Positions 1-7,956 of a stretch of 31,043 nt of DNA are shown piece by piece. Made by a program: the position numbers and the translations under genes. Under the pieces are notes generated by a model. The model was given only the letters and a program-made list of their open reading frames with translations, did not search any database and was not told the origin of the DNA. This stretch comes from an uncultured Collinsella sp. GTDB taxonomy: Bacteria; Actinomycetota; Coriobacteriia; Coriobacteriales; Coriobacteriaceae. Positions within the stretch are counted from its first letter, which is position 1. Every line of letters begins with the position of its first letter. The DNA is taken from contig URMZ01000022.1 of the NCBI GenBank assembly GCA_900549025.1, positions 1 through 31,043 of the forward strand, in the 5' to 3' direction.

Positions 1-347
1 GATTCAATCTCGAAAACAGCATTGCCCAGTTGACAAAACTATAGGAACACCCCCCGAACGCTTTTTGTGGTTACATCCACAGTACACGCTCCAAGGGTGT
101 CAAAGGCTGTCACAAGTACGCCGCAACCCGGCAGGCAGGCGCGGCGCACATGACAATAATCATACCTGTTGGTAAAAAAGTTACAACGCCCAGAGTTTCA
201 AATGTTGAGCAACAAAATTTAATCCGGTTAACGGTCATTTTCGCAGCTTAGAAACTTTAACGAGGTCGCCCCAAATCACACTTGCCAGACAACCGCGCTT
301 ACGAATGCAGGCACGCACACGCCCAACGCCACCCTCCGCTACACTCA
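1..347. other. Intergenic region, no gene recognised
   Basis: No open reading frame with a credible start and codon use was seen on either strand before the small gene starting at 388. The stretch is AT-richer than the neighbouring coding DNA. A TTGACA hexamer lies at 30-35 but has no good partner -10 box. No tRNA cloverleaf or convincing terminator was recognised. The first bases may be the tail or leader of something outside the window. Confidence 0.4.
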
Positions 348-375
348 ACATAGAGTTCTACATATGATTCTATGT
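348..375 (+). promoter_or_regulatory. Promoter/operator of the mini-antitoxin gene
   Basis: A perfect 7-bp inverted repeat, ACATAGA at 348-354 and TCTATGT at 369-375, brackets a good -10 hexamer (TATGAT, 363-368). No clear -35 box is seen. A dyad over the -10 element just upstream of an antitoxin-like gene is the layout expected for autorepression in type II toxin-antitoxin operons. The operator role is inferred. Confidence 0.4.
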
Positions 376-387
376 AAGGAGTTTCAT

Positions 388-561
388 ATGCCTGTCGTAA
401 AGCCTATTTCTGATCAGACGCGCGCGCTAACTACCATTCAGGAACGCGAAGATCACATTCAACGTACCATCGCTCATGGTTATGACGACCTCACCAACGG
501 TCGTGTGCGCCCCTGGAAACAAGCGAAGGCCGAGGCGGATCGGATGCGAGCCTCGAGATAA
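388..561 (+). CDS. Miniature Phd/YefM-like antitoxin, probably internally deleted
   Basis: 57 residues when started at the ATG at 388, which has AAGGAG 7 bases upstream; an earlier ATG at 364 lies within the promoter dyad and lacks a ribosome site. The first residues (MPVVKPISD) match the usual opening of Phd/YefM-type antitoxins. The rest, ending RVRPWKQAKAEADRMRASR, resembles the charged C-terminal tail of such proteins, which normally occludes the toxin. The roughly 30-residue central part that completes the DNA-binding fold (family length about 80-90) appears to be missing. No toxin gene follows: the next gene is serC. It may be a decaying remnant or a solitary short antitoxin. The family call rests on the two ends only. 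Confidence 0.5.
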   Translation: MPVVKPISDQTRALTTIQEREDHIQRTIAHGYDDLTNGRVRPWKQAKAEADRMRASR

Positions 562-644
562 GCCCTCCCCCATGTAACCATCCTGTAAATCATAGCGGCG
601 CAGTCGAGTTTTACCGTGATGCGGTCGCGCCTGGCGCTCCACTG

Positions 645-653
645 TGCTAAAGT
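645..653 (+). promoter_or_regulatory. Possible extended -10 promoter of serC
   Basis: TGCTAAAGT carries an extended -10 pattern (TG, one base, TAAAGT) about 40 bases before the serC start. No good -35 hexamer is visible at the right distance, so the call is weak. Confidence 0.3.
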
Positions 654-691
654 ATCCCGAACGTTCAAACGACTACGAGGGGAACTAGAAG

Positions 692-1816
692 ATGGCACGT
701 GTGCACAACTTCTCAGCTGGCCCGGCCGCGCTGCCTACAAGCGTGCTCGCCGAGATCGCCGACGAGATGATGGACTACCGCGGTTGCGGCATGTCCGTGC
801 TCGAGATGAGCCATCGATCTAGCATGTACCAGCAGATCATCGACGACGCCGAGGCAACCCTGCGCCGCCTGCTGAGCATCCCCGACAACTACCGTGTCCT
901 GTTTTTGCAGGGCGGCGCCACGCTGCAGTTTGCGGGCATCCCCATGAACCTCATGCGCCGCGGCCGCGCCGGCTACGTCGTGACCGGCAACTTTGCCAAC
1001 AAGGCCTACAAGGAGGCCGCCAAGTACGGCGAGGCCGTGCTGCTCGCGAGCTCCGAGGACACCAACTTCGACCGCATTCCCAGTATGGCCGATGTCAACG
1101 CGCGCATTGCCGCCGAGGCCGAGGGCGATGGGCTCGACTACGTCTACATCTGCCAGAACAACACCATCTTTGGCACCATGTACCACGAGCTGCCCGATTG
1201 CGGCGACGTACCGCTGGTCGCCGATGTCTCGAGCTGCTTTCTGTCGCAGCCGCTCGACGTTGAGCGCTACGGGCTCATTTACGCCGGCGCACAGAAAAAC
1301 GCCGGCGCCGCGGGCGTGACCGTGGTCATCGCGCGCGACGACCTCATCGCGGATGGCCCGGCCTTTGCGCAGACGCCGCAGTACCTGGACCTTAAGACCC
1401 AAGCCGCCAAGGGCTCCATGCTCAACACGCCCAACACCTTTGGCATCTACGTTTGCGGCAAGGTGTTCCACTGGGTGGAGCAGACCGGCGGACTCGCCGC
1501 CATGGCCGAGCGCAACTGGGCCAAGGCCAACCTGCTCTACGACCTGCTCGAGCACAGCGAGCTGTTCCATGGCACCGCGCAGGCCGACAGCCGCTCCATC
1601 GCCAACGTCACCTTCCGCACCGACGACGCCGAACTCGACGCGGCCTTTGTCGCAGGCGCGGCCGAGCACCAGATTCAAAACGTCAAGGGCCATCGCCTGG
1701 TGGGCGGCATGCGCGCGAGCGTCTACAACGCCGTGACCATGGAAGACACGCAGGCACTGGCCTCGTACATGAAGGACTTCGAAGCGCAGCATAGTTTGAG
1801 TCCGCGATCTAACTAG
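692..1816 (+). CDS. serC: Phosphoserine aminotransferase
   Basis: 374 residues, close to the usual 360-370 for SerC. It is a fold-type I, PLP-dependent aminotransferase that converts 3-phosphohydroxypyruvate and glutamate to phosphoserine and 2-oxoglutarate, the second step of serine synthesis; SerC also works in pyridoxal phosphate synthesis in some bacteria. The N-terminus HNFSAGPAALP is the family hallmark. The segment FLQGGATLQF (71-80) is the phosphate-cofactor loop, and AGAQKNAG places the Schiff-base lysine at K202. GAGGGGAA upstream of the ATG supports the start. The next gene, serA, follows after 72 bases on the same strand, so the two likely form an operon that ends at the hairpin at 3093. 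No phosphoserine phosphatase serB was recognised here. Confidence 0.95.
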   Translation: MARVHNFSAGPAALPTSVLAEIADEMMDYRGCGMSVLEMSHRSSMYQQIIDDAEATLRRLLSIPDNYRVLFLQGGATLQFAGIPMNLMRRGRAGYVVTGNFANKAYKEAAKYGEAVLLASSEDTNFDRIPSMADVNARIAAEAEGDGLDYVYICQNNTIFGTMYHELPDCGDVPLVADVSSCFLSQPLDVERYGLIYAGAQKNAGAAGVTVVIARDDLIADGPAFAQTPQYLDLKTQAAKGSMLNTPNTFGIYVCGKVFHWVEQTGGLAAMAERNWAKANLLYDLLEHSELFHGTAQADSRSIANVTFRTDDAELDAAFVAGAAEHQIQNVKGHRLVGGMRASVYNAVTMEDTQALASYMKDFEAQHSLSPRSN

Positions 1817-1888
1817 CCCGCAACGCGCGGGCCGACCAGCCACTTCAAACCACCCTGTTTAGATCAAAACCTGCTAAGGAGTTTTTTC

Positions 1889-3052
1889 ATGCGCAAGATT
1901 AAGACCATCGACGACATTACCAAAGACGGCAAGGTCGAGTTTGGCGAGGGCTACGAGTTTGTGAGCACCGCCGAGGAGGCCGACGCCATCCTGATGCGCT
2001 CCACCGATCTGCACGGCTGCGAGCTGCCCGAGGGCATCCGCGCCATCGCCCGCTGCGGCGCCGGCGTCAACAACATCCCCGTCGAGGAGTACGCCAAGAA
2101 GGGCGTCGTCGTCTTTAACTCCCCCGGTGCCAACAGCAATGCCGTCAAAGAGCTCGTCCTGGGCATGCTGGTGCTTTCGAGCCGCGGCGTGGTGCAGTCG
2201 ATGAACTGGGTGCGCGACAACGCCGACGACCCCGAGATCCAGGTCGATGCCGAGAAGGCCAAGAAGGCCTTTGTGGGCCGCGAGCTCAAGGGTAAGCGCA
2301 TCGGCGTCATCGGTCTGGGCAACGTGGGCTCCAAGGTCGCTAACGCCTGCGTCGACCTGGGCATGGACGTCTACGGCTACGATCCGTTCATTTCCGTCGA
2401 GCACGCGTGGGTGCTGAGCCGCGAGGTGCAGCGCGTGGGTACGCTCGAAGATCTGTGCCGCGGCTGCGACTACCTCACCGTGCACGTGCCCAGCAAGGCC
2501 GACACCATCGGCATGATCAGCACCGAGCAGATCAACCTGCTGGCACCCGACGCAGTGCTCATCAACTACGCGCGTGAGACCATCATTGACGAGGACGCCG
2601 TCGACGCCGCCCTGCGCGAGGGCAAGCTCAGCTGGTTTAGCTGCGACTTTGCCACGCCCAAGACCGTCAAGATGCCCAACACGTTTATTACCACGCACTC
2701 GGGCGCCGGCACTGGCGAGGCCGAGGCCAACTGCGCCGATATGGCCATCAGCGAGCTCAAGGATTACCTGGAGAACGGCAACATCGCGCACAGCGTCAAC
2801 TACCCCGCCTGCAGCATGGGCAAGGCGCGCGCCGCGAGCCGCATCGCCTGCCTGCACGCCAACGTGCCCAACATGATCGGCCAGATCACGGCCATCCTGG
2901 CCAAGGACAACGCCAACGTGCAGCGCATGACCAACGAGTCCGCTGGCGAGAACGCCTACACCATGTTCGACACCGACGAGCACCTGAACAGCAGCACCAT
3001 CGAGGCACTTAAGCAGATTCCGTCGATGTATCGCGTGCGCGTGATCAAATAG
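1889..3052 (+). CDS. serA: D-3-phosphoglycerate dehydrogenase
   Basis: 387 residues. It oxidises 3-phosphoglycerate to 3-phosphohydroxypyruvate with NAD, the first step of serine synthesis, supplying the substrate of SerC encoded just upstream. The order is an N-terminal substrate domain, a Rossmann NAD domain with GLGNVG at 142-147, and a C-terminal ACT-like domain (about 315-387) containing NVPNMIGQITAILA, which in this family binds serine for feedback inhibition. Catalytic R229 (in NYARETIID) and H270 (in TTHSGAG) are visible. The usual active-site acidic position falls in SCDFATP, with Asp rather than the commoner Glu. AAGGAG lies 7 bases before the ATG. It is the short SerA type without the extra intervening domain of mycobacterial enzymes. 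Confidence 0.93.
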   Translation: MRKIKTIDDITKDGKVEFGEGYEFVSTAEEADAILMRSTDLHGCELPEGIRAIARCGAGVNNIPVEEYAKKGVVVFNSPGANSNAVKELVLGMLVLSSRGVVQSMNWVRDNADDPEIQVDAEKAKKAFVGRELKGKRIGVIGLGNVGSKVANACVDLGMDVYGYDPFISVEHAWVLSREVQRVGTLEDLCRGCDYLTVHVPSKADTIGMISTEQINLLAPDAVLINYARETIIDEDAVDAALREGKLSWFSCDFATPKTVKMPNTFITTHSGAGTGEAEANCADMAISELKDYLENGNIAHSVNYPACSMGKARAASRIACLHANVPNMIGQITAILAKDNANVQRMTNESAGENAYTMFDTDEHLNSSTIEALKQIPSMYRVRVIK

Positions 3053-3092
3053 CGCCGGCGCCAAGCCTGCCAGGCAGGCCATGAAGCCCATT

Positions 3093-3121
3093 CGGCCCCC
3101 GTTTTCACGAAACGGGGGCCG
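3093..3121 (+). terminator. Terminator after serCA
   Basis: Perfect 12-bp stem (CGGCCCCCGTTT paired with AAACGGGGGCCG) around the 5-base loop TCACG, 40 bases after serA. The T-run behind it is weak (ATTTCGTTG). Confidence 0.75.
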
Positions 3122-3400
3122 ATTTCGTTGCTCCGGCTGGTTTTAAAATGCTATCCAGAACAAGTTTTTTCGGATAATCGACAGTCATACCCAAATCACT
3201 GAGCGCACCCGCTTTGATAAACAGCTTTATCAGGGACTTTAGTAAGTAATAATCGATCTCTATATGCCAAATTATAGTTGACTGTCCATTTTCCGAAACA
3301 ACTTGTTCTTCATAGCATTTTTAATGCCCTTCCAAGGCGAAACTGAAGCCTTTTTCGCGCCCAAAACTCTAGCTCGCGCGACCGTTTTCCACCCGCACGA

Positions 3401-4450
3401 CTACATTCCTGCCCAATCGATAAAAATCTCCTCACGAAGCCGCCGTTCGAGCTCCTGCTGCCGCGGCGTCTTGTCTTTCAGCGGCACATCTATATAGAAC
3501 ATGATGAGCTCCATCACCACGCGGAAGGCATCGGGGTCGGCCAGCTGACCATAGGTCATCAGAACGACGGGATACCCCATCGCTTGCAGCGCCGTCGTTC
3601 GATCGGAGTCCGAGATCTTGGATTCTATGGATCCGTGAATGGCTTTACCTTGGCATTCAACCAGACACTCTCGACTGCCATCCTTATTTGACAGCAGGAT
3701 ATCGGCATAGCGCCTATCGAGCCCCGAAATCAGGCGGGCACTGCGCGTCAAGCGAATCTCGACGTTATTGGTAAGGCGCAGCCCTTCGCCGCCGCGCAAC
3801 CTCGTAAGGCCAAACAGCATCGAAGCCTGGACCTCGAGCGGCGATGCCGCCACCCCCGTAATGCATTTCGCGGCACGTGTGAACGATTTAGCGCCGCGGA
3901 GCCCCGGGATCTTATCGACGTACTCGGTAAGTTCAGAGAGTTCAATCAAGGGAGGTCGTTTCCACAAGTCCGTTGGATTCCCCGAGGTATCCTTTACGTT
4001 TTTCCAGCCCAACCGTGCGTCACCCCACCGGCTCCCATACGCCTGCTCAAGTGCCAACTTTACCTGAGGCGCAATCTTGCACACGGCAAAAGTGCCGCAC
4101 ATCTCATACATGCACATGATCAGACGCTCGTTTGAAACCGAGGAAGCCAGGGTCAGCAGGGTAAAGAGCGGGGACGCGACATCAAGGCCAAACTCTGTCT
4201 GCCGCACGGAGTCAAACGGCCTCTCCCCGTTCCAAACATGCCTGACAATGCGACCGCCCTTACGTCCGCAGCTGCCCTGCGCCAAAACATGCAACGGAGC
4301 GCCCAGGAAATGCGTGACGAGTGGATGCTCGCAAAGGCGCTCCCTGCGCGAATCGTCCGCAGAATCGGGCAGGTCCGGCATTATCGCCAAGACCTGTGGA
4401 GGTATCCGGTGATACCGAAAGGCAGATATGTCGCACAGCATGTCGTCCAT
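3401..4450 (-). CDS. Orphan AbiEi/DUF559-like protein, PD-(D/E)XK nuclease-like C-terminus (paralogue 1)
   Basis: 349 residues, no assigned function. The N-terminus (LCDISAFRYHRIPP) resembles the opening of AbiEi-like and Coriobacteria-specific proteins. The middle (about 86-125) holds a hydrophobic helical block containing ASPLFTLLTLAS and EMCGTFAV. The C-terminal region (about 203-310) has the order expected of a PD-(D/E)XK/Vsr-like nuclease: E206 in SPLEVQ, D250 in YADILL, then VECQGKAIH with E265, Q267 and H272, and finally DRTTALQAMGYPVVLMTYGQL. The protein encoded at 12692-13885 shows the same order of motifs, so the two are diverged paralogues. The gene stands alone on the minus strand, is AT-richer than serA and has only a weak ribosome site. 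Nuclease activity and any defence role are inferred; catalytic residues were assigned by eye. Confidence 0.55.
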   Translation of the reverse strand: MDDMLCDISAFRYHRIPPQVLAIMPDLPDSADDSRRERLCEHPLVTHFLGAPLHVLAQGSCGRKGGRIVRHVWNGERPFDSVRQTEFGLDVASPLFTLLTLASSVSNERLIMCMYEMCGTFAVCKIAPQVKLALEQAYGSRWGDARLGWKNVKDTSGNPTDLWKRPPLIELSELTEYVDKIPGLRGAKSFTRAAKCITGVAASPLEVQASMLFGLTRLRGGEGLRLTNNVEIRLTRSARLISGLDRRYADILLSNKDGSRECLVECQGKAIHGSIESKISDSDRTTALQAMGYPVVLMTYGQLADPDAFRVVMELIMFYIDVPLKDKTPRQQELERRLREEIFIDWAGM

Positions 4451-4604
4451 AGAAGCTACTTACCCACTGCGCCGTCTGCGAACCCGCTCGGACGGCAAAC
4501 GCGCCGGCTCGGCCTGCGAACGGTAAATACTGCTACGCACACGTCACGGATCTCTCGGGAGGCTTACAATCGGTTTTGAAAGCAAACTGATTGTGAGGTT
4601 GCAT

Positions 4605-5825
4605 ATGGTTGACAAGGACTTTGCCTGGCGGCTTGCGCAGGAGCTTGTGCGGATCGACAGTTCCGACCCAGGTGCGTATGAGGGCGAGATTGAACGCTAT
4701 ATCAAAGCGCTGGTTGAGGAACGGCTGGCACGGTTGAACCACCCGACACTCGATGCCGTGCAGATTGAGGAGATCGAGGTGCTCCCCGGACGCCGCAACC
4801 TTATGGTCACCGTGCCCGGTTTGAACGACGAGCCACGGCTCATCTACATCTGTCACATGGATACCGTCACCTTGGGCGACGGCTGGGACGCAGGCATTCC
4901 GCCGCTCGGAGCAATCGTGCATGACGATAAACTCTATGGCCGCGGTGCTTGCGATATGAAGGGTGGCCTGGCCTGCGCCATTGCCGCACTGGTCCATACG
5001 CTCGAGCGCGTGGCGGCGGATGGCGCGCTGCCCCGCCGCGGCTTTTCGCTCATCTGCTCGGTCGACGAGGAGGACTTTATGCGCGGCTCCGAGGCGGCCA
5101 TCGATGCCGGCTGGGTCGGCTCGCGCGAATGGGTGCTGGACACCGAGCCCACCGATGGACAAATTCAGGTGGCGCACAAGGGACGCACATGGTTCGAGAT
5201 TGAGATGACCGGCGTCACGGCACACGCGAGCCAGCCTTGGAAGGGCGCGGATGCCGTCGCCGCCATGGCAGAGGTCGTGTGCGCGCTGCGCCATGCGTTC
5301 GGGGCGCTGCCCGTGCATGATGAGCTGGGACCATCGACCATCACGTTCGGCCAAATAGAGGGCGGCTATCGCCCCTATGTCGTGCCCGACCACGCCAAGG
5401 TCTGGGTCGACATGCGCCTGACGCCGCCGACCGATACGGCCGCCGCGACGCGCATGGTAGAGCAAGCCATCGCCGGCGCTGAGGCCGCGGTTCCCGGCTG
5501 CCATGGAAGCTATACCGTGACGGGCGACCGCCCCGCCATCGAGCGCGACCCAAGCTCTCCCCTTCTAGCCGCGCTCAAGCGTGCCGCCGATGACGTGACA
5601 GACGCGGACACGACCGTCGGCTTCTTTACCGGCTACACCGACACTGCCGTCATTGCCGGCAAGACAGGTAACCGCAACTGCATGAGCTATGGCCCAGGCT
5701 CGCTCGCGCTCGCGCACAAGCCCAACGAACATGTGCCCCATGCCGATATCGTTCGCTGCCAGAACGTACTCATCGCACTTGCCGACAACACGCTCTGGGG
5801 CGCGGATAGCCAAGTTGAGGCATAA
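4605..5825 (+). CDS. M20-family metallopeptidase (ArgE/DapE/carboxypeptidase-like)
   Basis: 406 residues from the ATG at 4605, chosen because GAGG lies 6 bases upstream; a GTG at 4593 overlaps that site. It belongs to the di-zinc M20 amidohydrolases, which cleave an acyl or peptide bond next to a free carboxylate. Visible ligands and catalytic residues: H84 and D86 in ICHMDTV, D117 in GRGACDMKGG, E155-E156 in SVDEED, and the terminal His in LAHKPNEH. A dimerisation insert with TGVTAHASQP lies near 200-215. The substrate (N-acetylornithine, succinyl-diaminopimelate or a peptide) cannot be read from the sequence, and no arg or dap genes are adjacent. The DUF1015 gene follows 39 bases later and may be co-transcribed. 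Confidence 0.85.
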   Translation: MVDKDFAWRLAQELVRIDSSDPGAYEGEIERYIKALVEERLARLNHPTLDAVQIEEIEVLPGRRNLMVTVPGLNDEPRLIYICHMDTVTLGDGWDAGIPPLGAIVHDDKLYGRGACDMKGGLACAIAALVHTLERVAADGALPRRGFSLICSVDEEDFMRGSEAAIDAGWVGSREWVLDTEPTDGQIQVAHKGRTWFEIEMTGVTAHASQPWKGADAVAAMAEVVCALRHAFGALPVHDELGPSTITFGQIEGGYRPYVVPDHAKVWVDMRLTPPTDTAAATRMVEQAIAGAEAAVPGCHGSYTVTGDRPAIERDPSSPLLAALKRAADDVTDADTTVGFFTGYTDTAVIAGKTGNRNCMSYGPGSLALAHKPNEHVPHADIVRCQNVLIALADNTLWGADSQVEA

Positions 5826-5864
5826 TAAGCCGCGAACAAACCGACTCGCGCGTTAGGACCGCCC

Positions 5865-6548
5865 ATGAAAGCACTTCCGTTTCCCTGCATCCGACCGGCT
5901 CAGGACCGCGTGCTCGAGGCGCTGCCTGCGATGGGCGATATCTTGAGCGGCAACGATGCCCTGCGCGGCGCCATCGCCGACGGCCTGATGCTCAAGGATT
6001 CAGGCGCGGCGTATTACGTGTACGAATGCTCGGGCGAGCCGGGTCGCGTGACGGGCGTTGTGGCGATTTGCCCGATGAGTGTACTTGTGAGCGGCAAGGG
6101 CGATGCCAGCGCTGACGTGGCCGCCGCCGCGCGCACGATCGCCGAGCTCAAGGTGCAGCCGCGCCCCGTGTCGCTCGCCTACGAGGCGTCGCCCGTCATG
6201 GATATCATCCTGGGCGCTGCCAAAGAGGGCGCATCGCTCTACGCCGTCACTGATCCCGCAGGCATCACGCATCGCGTGTGGGAGGTCAAGCGCGAGGACG
6301 CTGTTGCCGCCATCCGTGCCATGCTCGATCAGGCACCGGAGCCGGTGCTCGCCGGTGACTCCGCCTATGCCGCCGCACTGGCTGGAGCATCGCAGATTCT
6401 GACCGACGAGGCCCGCGCCGCCGGCGTCTACTCTGGCAAAGAGCCGTTCAACTTTACTGTAGCCGTGCTGTTCCCCGCCGCGCAGGTCAGCGGCGGCGCG
6501 CCGCAGGTTCCGACGGGTCTGCTCACTCACCAGATTTCACGGTTCTAG
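5865..6548 (+). CDS. Shortened DUF1015-family protein
   Basis: 227 residues. The opening FPCIRPAQDRV and the block GAAYYVYECSGEPGRVTGVV match the N-terminal half of DUF1015 proteins, and SLAYEASPVMDIIL followed by HRVWEVKREDAVAAI matches the next block. Typical members are about 400 residues and carry an ADGHHRYE-type motif; here the corresponding place reads LAGDSAYAAALAGA, so the His-His-Arg residues are gone and the protein stops soon after. DUF1015 proteins often lie near serA and are thought to take part in serine metabolism, but the loss of the motif argues for a changed or lost activity. It follows the M20 peptidase gene by 39 bases; the shared terminator is at 6592. Confidence 0.6.
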   Translation: MKALPFPCIRPAQDRVLEALPAMGDILSGNDALRGAIADGLMLKDSGAAYYVYECSGEPGRVTGVVAICPMSVLVSGKGDASADVAAAARTIAELKVQPRPVSLAYEASPVMDIILGAAKEGASLYAVTDPAGITHRVWEVKREDAVAAIRAMLDQAPEPVLAGDSAYAAALAGASQILTDEARAAGVYSGKEPFNFTVAVLFPAAQVSGGAPQVPTGLLTHQISRF

Positions 6549-6591
6549 CGGACTCAAACGCGAAGCTGGAAAACCCAGCATCCAAACAAAC

Positions 6592-6632
6592 AAGGGGCGG
6601 AGATGCAGCAAATGCATGAATCTCCGCCCCTT
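6592..6632. terminator. Bidirectional terminator between convergent genes
   Basis: A 13-bp perfect stem, AAGGGGCGGAGAT (6592-6604) with ATCTCCGCCCCTT (6620-6632), around a 15-base loop. It sits between the plus-strand DUF1015 gene and the minus-strand phosphatase gene, so it can serve both. Confidence 0.8.
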
Positions 6633-6677
6633 TCGCATCAAACAATTATGTCGGCAAACCGCGCTGCAACGCCAGCG

Positions 6678-7313
6678 TTATCCACGCTGCGGACCTGCCG
6701 CCGCGACGAGCGGCTCTAGGCCCAGTTCGCGCGCATAATCCTCCTGCGTAAAGACTTCGACCAGCTCAAACGTATCGGATTCGTCGTCAAACGCAAAGTG
6801 CAGCACCGAGCAGTTGCCCGGAACGCGATCGCACTCGTCGGCCGCCGCGCCCCTCGTGTGGTCCAAAAACTCCTTGATGGCCGATCCGTGGCTCACCGCG
6901 AGCACGCACTCGTGGTCCGGGCGTCGCATAAGATCGGTCAACGTCGCCACCATGCGCTCGCGCACCTGCATCTGACCCTCGCCGCCAAACTGGCGATAGA
7001 AATCGCGCCACGGGCGCTCGGGCATCAGCATCACGCGCTCGGCTTCAAAATCGCCAAAGAACCACTCACGCAGGCCGTCTAGGCGCTCGTAGGCAAGGCC
7101 CGGCCACAGGTTGGCGATAGTCTGCTCGGTGCGATGCAGCGTCGAGGTGTAGGCGTGGTCGGGCTCAATGCCGCGCGCACGCAAAAACATGCCGGCGCGC
7201 GCCGCCTGGTCGCAACCCAGCTGCGTGAGCGACGAGTCGCTCCAGCCCTGGATGATGCGCTTGAGGTTGAATATCGTCTGTCCGTGACGGACCAGATACA
7301 GATCTTTATTCAT
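6678..7313 (-). CDS. Histidine phosphatase superfamily protein (copy A)
   Basis: 211 residues from the ATG at 7313, which has AAAGGA upstream; an upstream TTG at 7337 lacks a ribosome site. It is a phosphoglycerate-mutase-like phosphatase. LVRHGQT places the phospho-accepting histidine at H10, R61 lies in the STLHRTEQT motif, the acid-base Glu is in LREWFFGDFE (about 83-90), and the second core histidine is H142 in VSHGS. Such enzymes dephosphorylate small phosphometabolites; the substrate is unknown. It lies 17 bases after a paralogue (7331-7873), and the core histidine H142 falls at the same residue number in both, consistent with tandem duplication and one transcript. Confidence 0.85.
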   Translation of the reverse strand: MNKDLYLVRHGQTIFNLKRIIQGWSDSSLTQLGCDQAARAGMFLRARGIEPDHAYTSTLHRTEQTIANLWPGLAYERLDGLREWFFGDFEAERVMLMPERPWRDFYRQFGGEGQMQVRERMVATLTDLMRRPDHECVLAVSHGSAIKEFLDHTRGAAADECDRVPGNCSVLHFAFDDESDTFELVEVFTQEDYARELGLEPLVAAAGPQRG

Positions 7314-7330
7314 AGGGGTCCTTTCGTTCG

Positions 7331-7873
7331 TTACCAATCAAGGAGCGAAAACGCCTCGTCGAAATAGCCAAAATGAAGCACGGCGCCGTTGTCGGGTTGC
7401 TCTCCCCCGCCAGTCACGCATCTAAGAAACTCCTGACAGGCTGAGCCGTGGGAGACGGCTAGCACGCAGTCGTGCCGGGGCCGGGCCATGATGCGGGACA
7501 GCGCCGCGACCATACGTGCGCGAAGCTCACTTTCCGACTCGCCACCAAAGGCAACCGGATAATCACCCCAAGGTTGCGCCGGCATCTCGCGGTTTGATGT
7601 GCCCTCCAACGAACCCAAATGCCACTCGCGCAGGTCATCGACCAGCTCTATGGAACGGCCCTCGCCAACGATCAGCTCGGCCGTACACCGCGCCCGCCCC
7701 AACGGAGACGAATACACATGGTCAAAGGTCACGCCGCGGTCCTCGAACGCCGCACGCGTCGCCAGCGCTTGCTCGCGCCCGCGCGCCGTCAACGGCGAAT
7801 CGTGCCAGCCCTGCAAAATGTTTTTCACATTGAGCTCGGTCTGCCCATGCCGCACCAAATACAGATCGGCCAC
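7331..7873 (-). CDS. Histidine phosphatase superfamily protein (copy B)
   Basis: 180 residues with a GTG start preceded by a GGGGAGG-like ribosome site. LVRHGQT carries the nucleophile H9, SSPLGRARCTAE holds the phosphate-binding arginines, LREWHLGSLEG the acidic residue and VSHGSACQEF the second histidine H142. It lacks the C-terminal tail of about 30 residues seen in the copy encoded downstream. The two proteins share the blocks ILQGW/IIQGW, PW.D...FGGE and DCVLAVSHGSA/ECVLAVSHGSA. It is the promoter-proximal gene of the pair. The substrate is unknown. Confidence 0.85.
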   Translation of the reverse strand: MADLYLVRHGQTELNVKNILQGWHDSPLTARGREQALATRAAFEDRGVTFDHVYSSPLGRARCTAELIVGEGRSIELVDDLREWHLGSLEGTSNREMPAQPWGDYPVAFGGESESELRARMVAALSRIMARPRHDCVLAVSHGSACQEFLRCVTGGGEQPDNGAVLHFGYFDEAFSLLDW

Positions 7874-7888
7874 ACGCCCTCCCCTCGC

Positions 7889-7923
7889 ACCACCACAAAG
7901 GGGACAGGCACTTTTGTGGTGGT
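7889..7923. repeat. REP-like hairpin, GGGGAC-core family (copy 1)
   Basis: 11-bp perfect arms, ACCACCACAAA (7889-7899) and TTTGTGGTGGT (7913-7923), around GGGGACAGGCACT. Nearly the same sequence occurs in reverse orientation at 20579-20613, so this is a dispersed repeat rather than a simple terminator. It lies just upstream of the tandem phosphatase genes, between them and the nitroreductase gene. Confidence 0.75.
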
Positions 7924-7956
7924 TTTACCGCCGGATCGCGCCGCAACGAAGCGCAA

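Noticed and set aside
713..1843. Long minus-strand open frame opposite serC
   Set aside because: High-GC shadow of serC; repetitive Val/Gly/His/Ala-rich translation with no motif.
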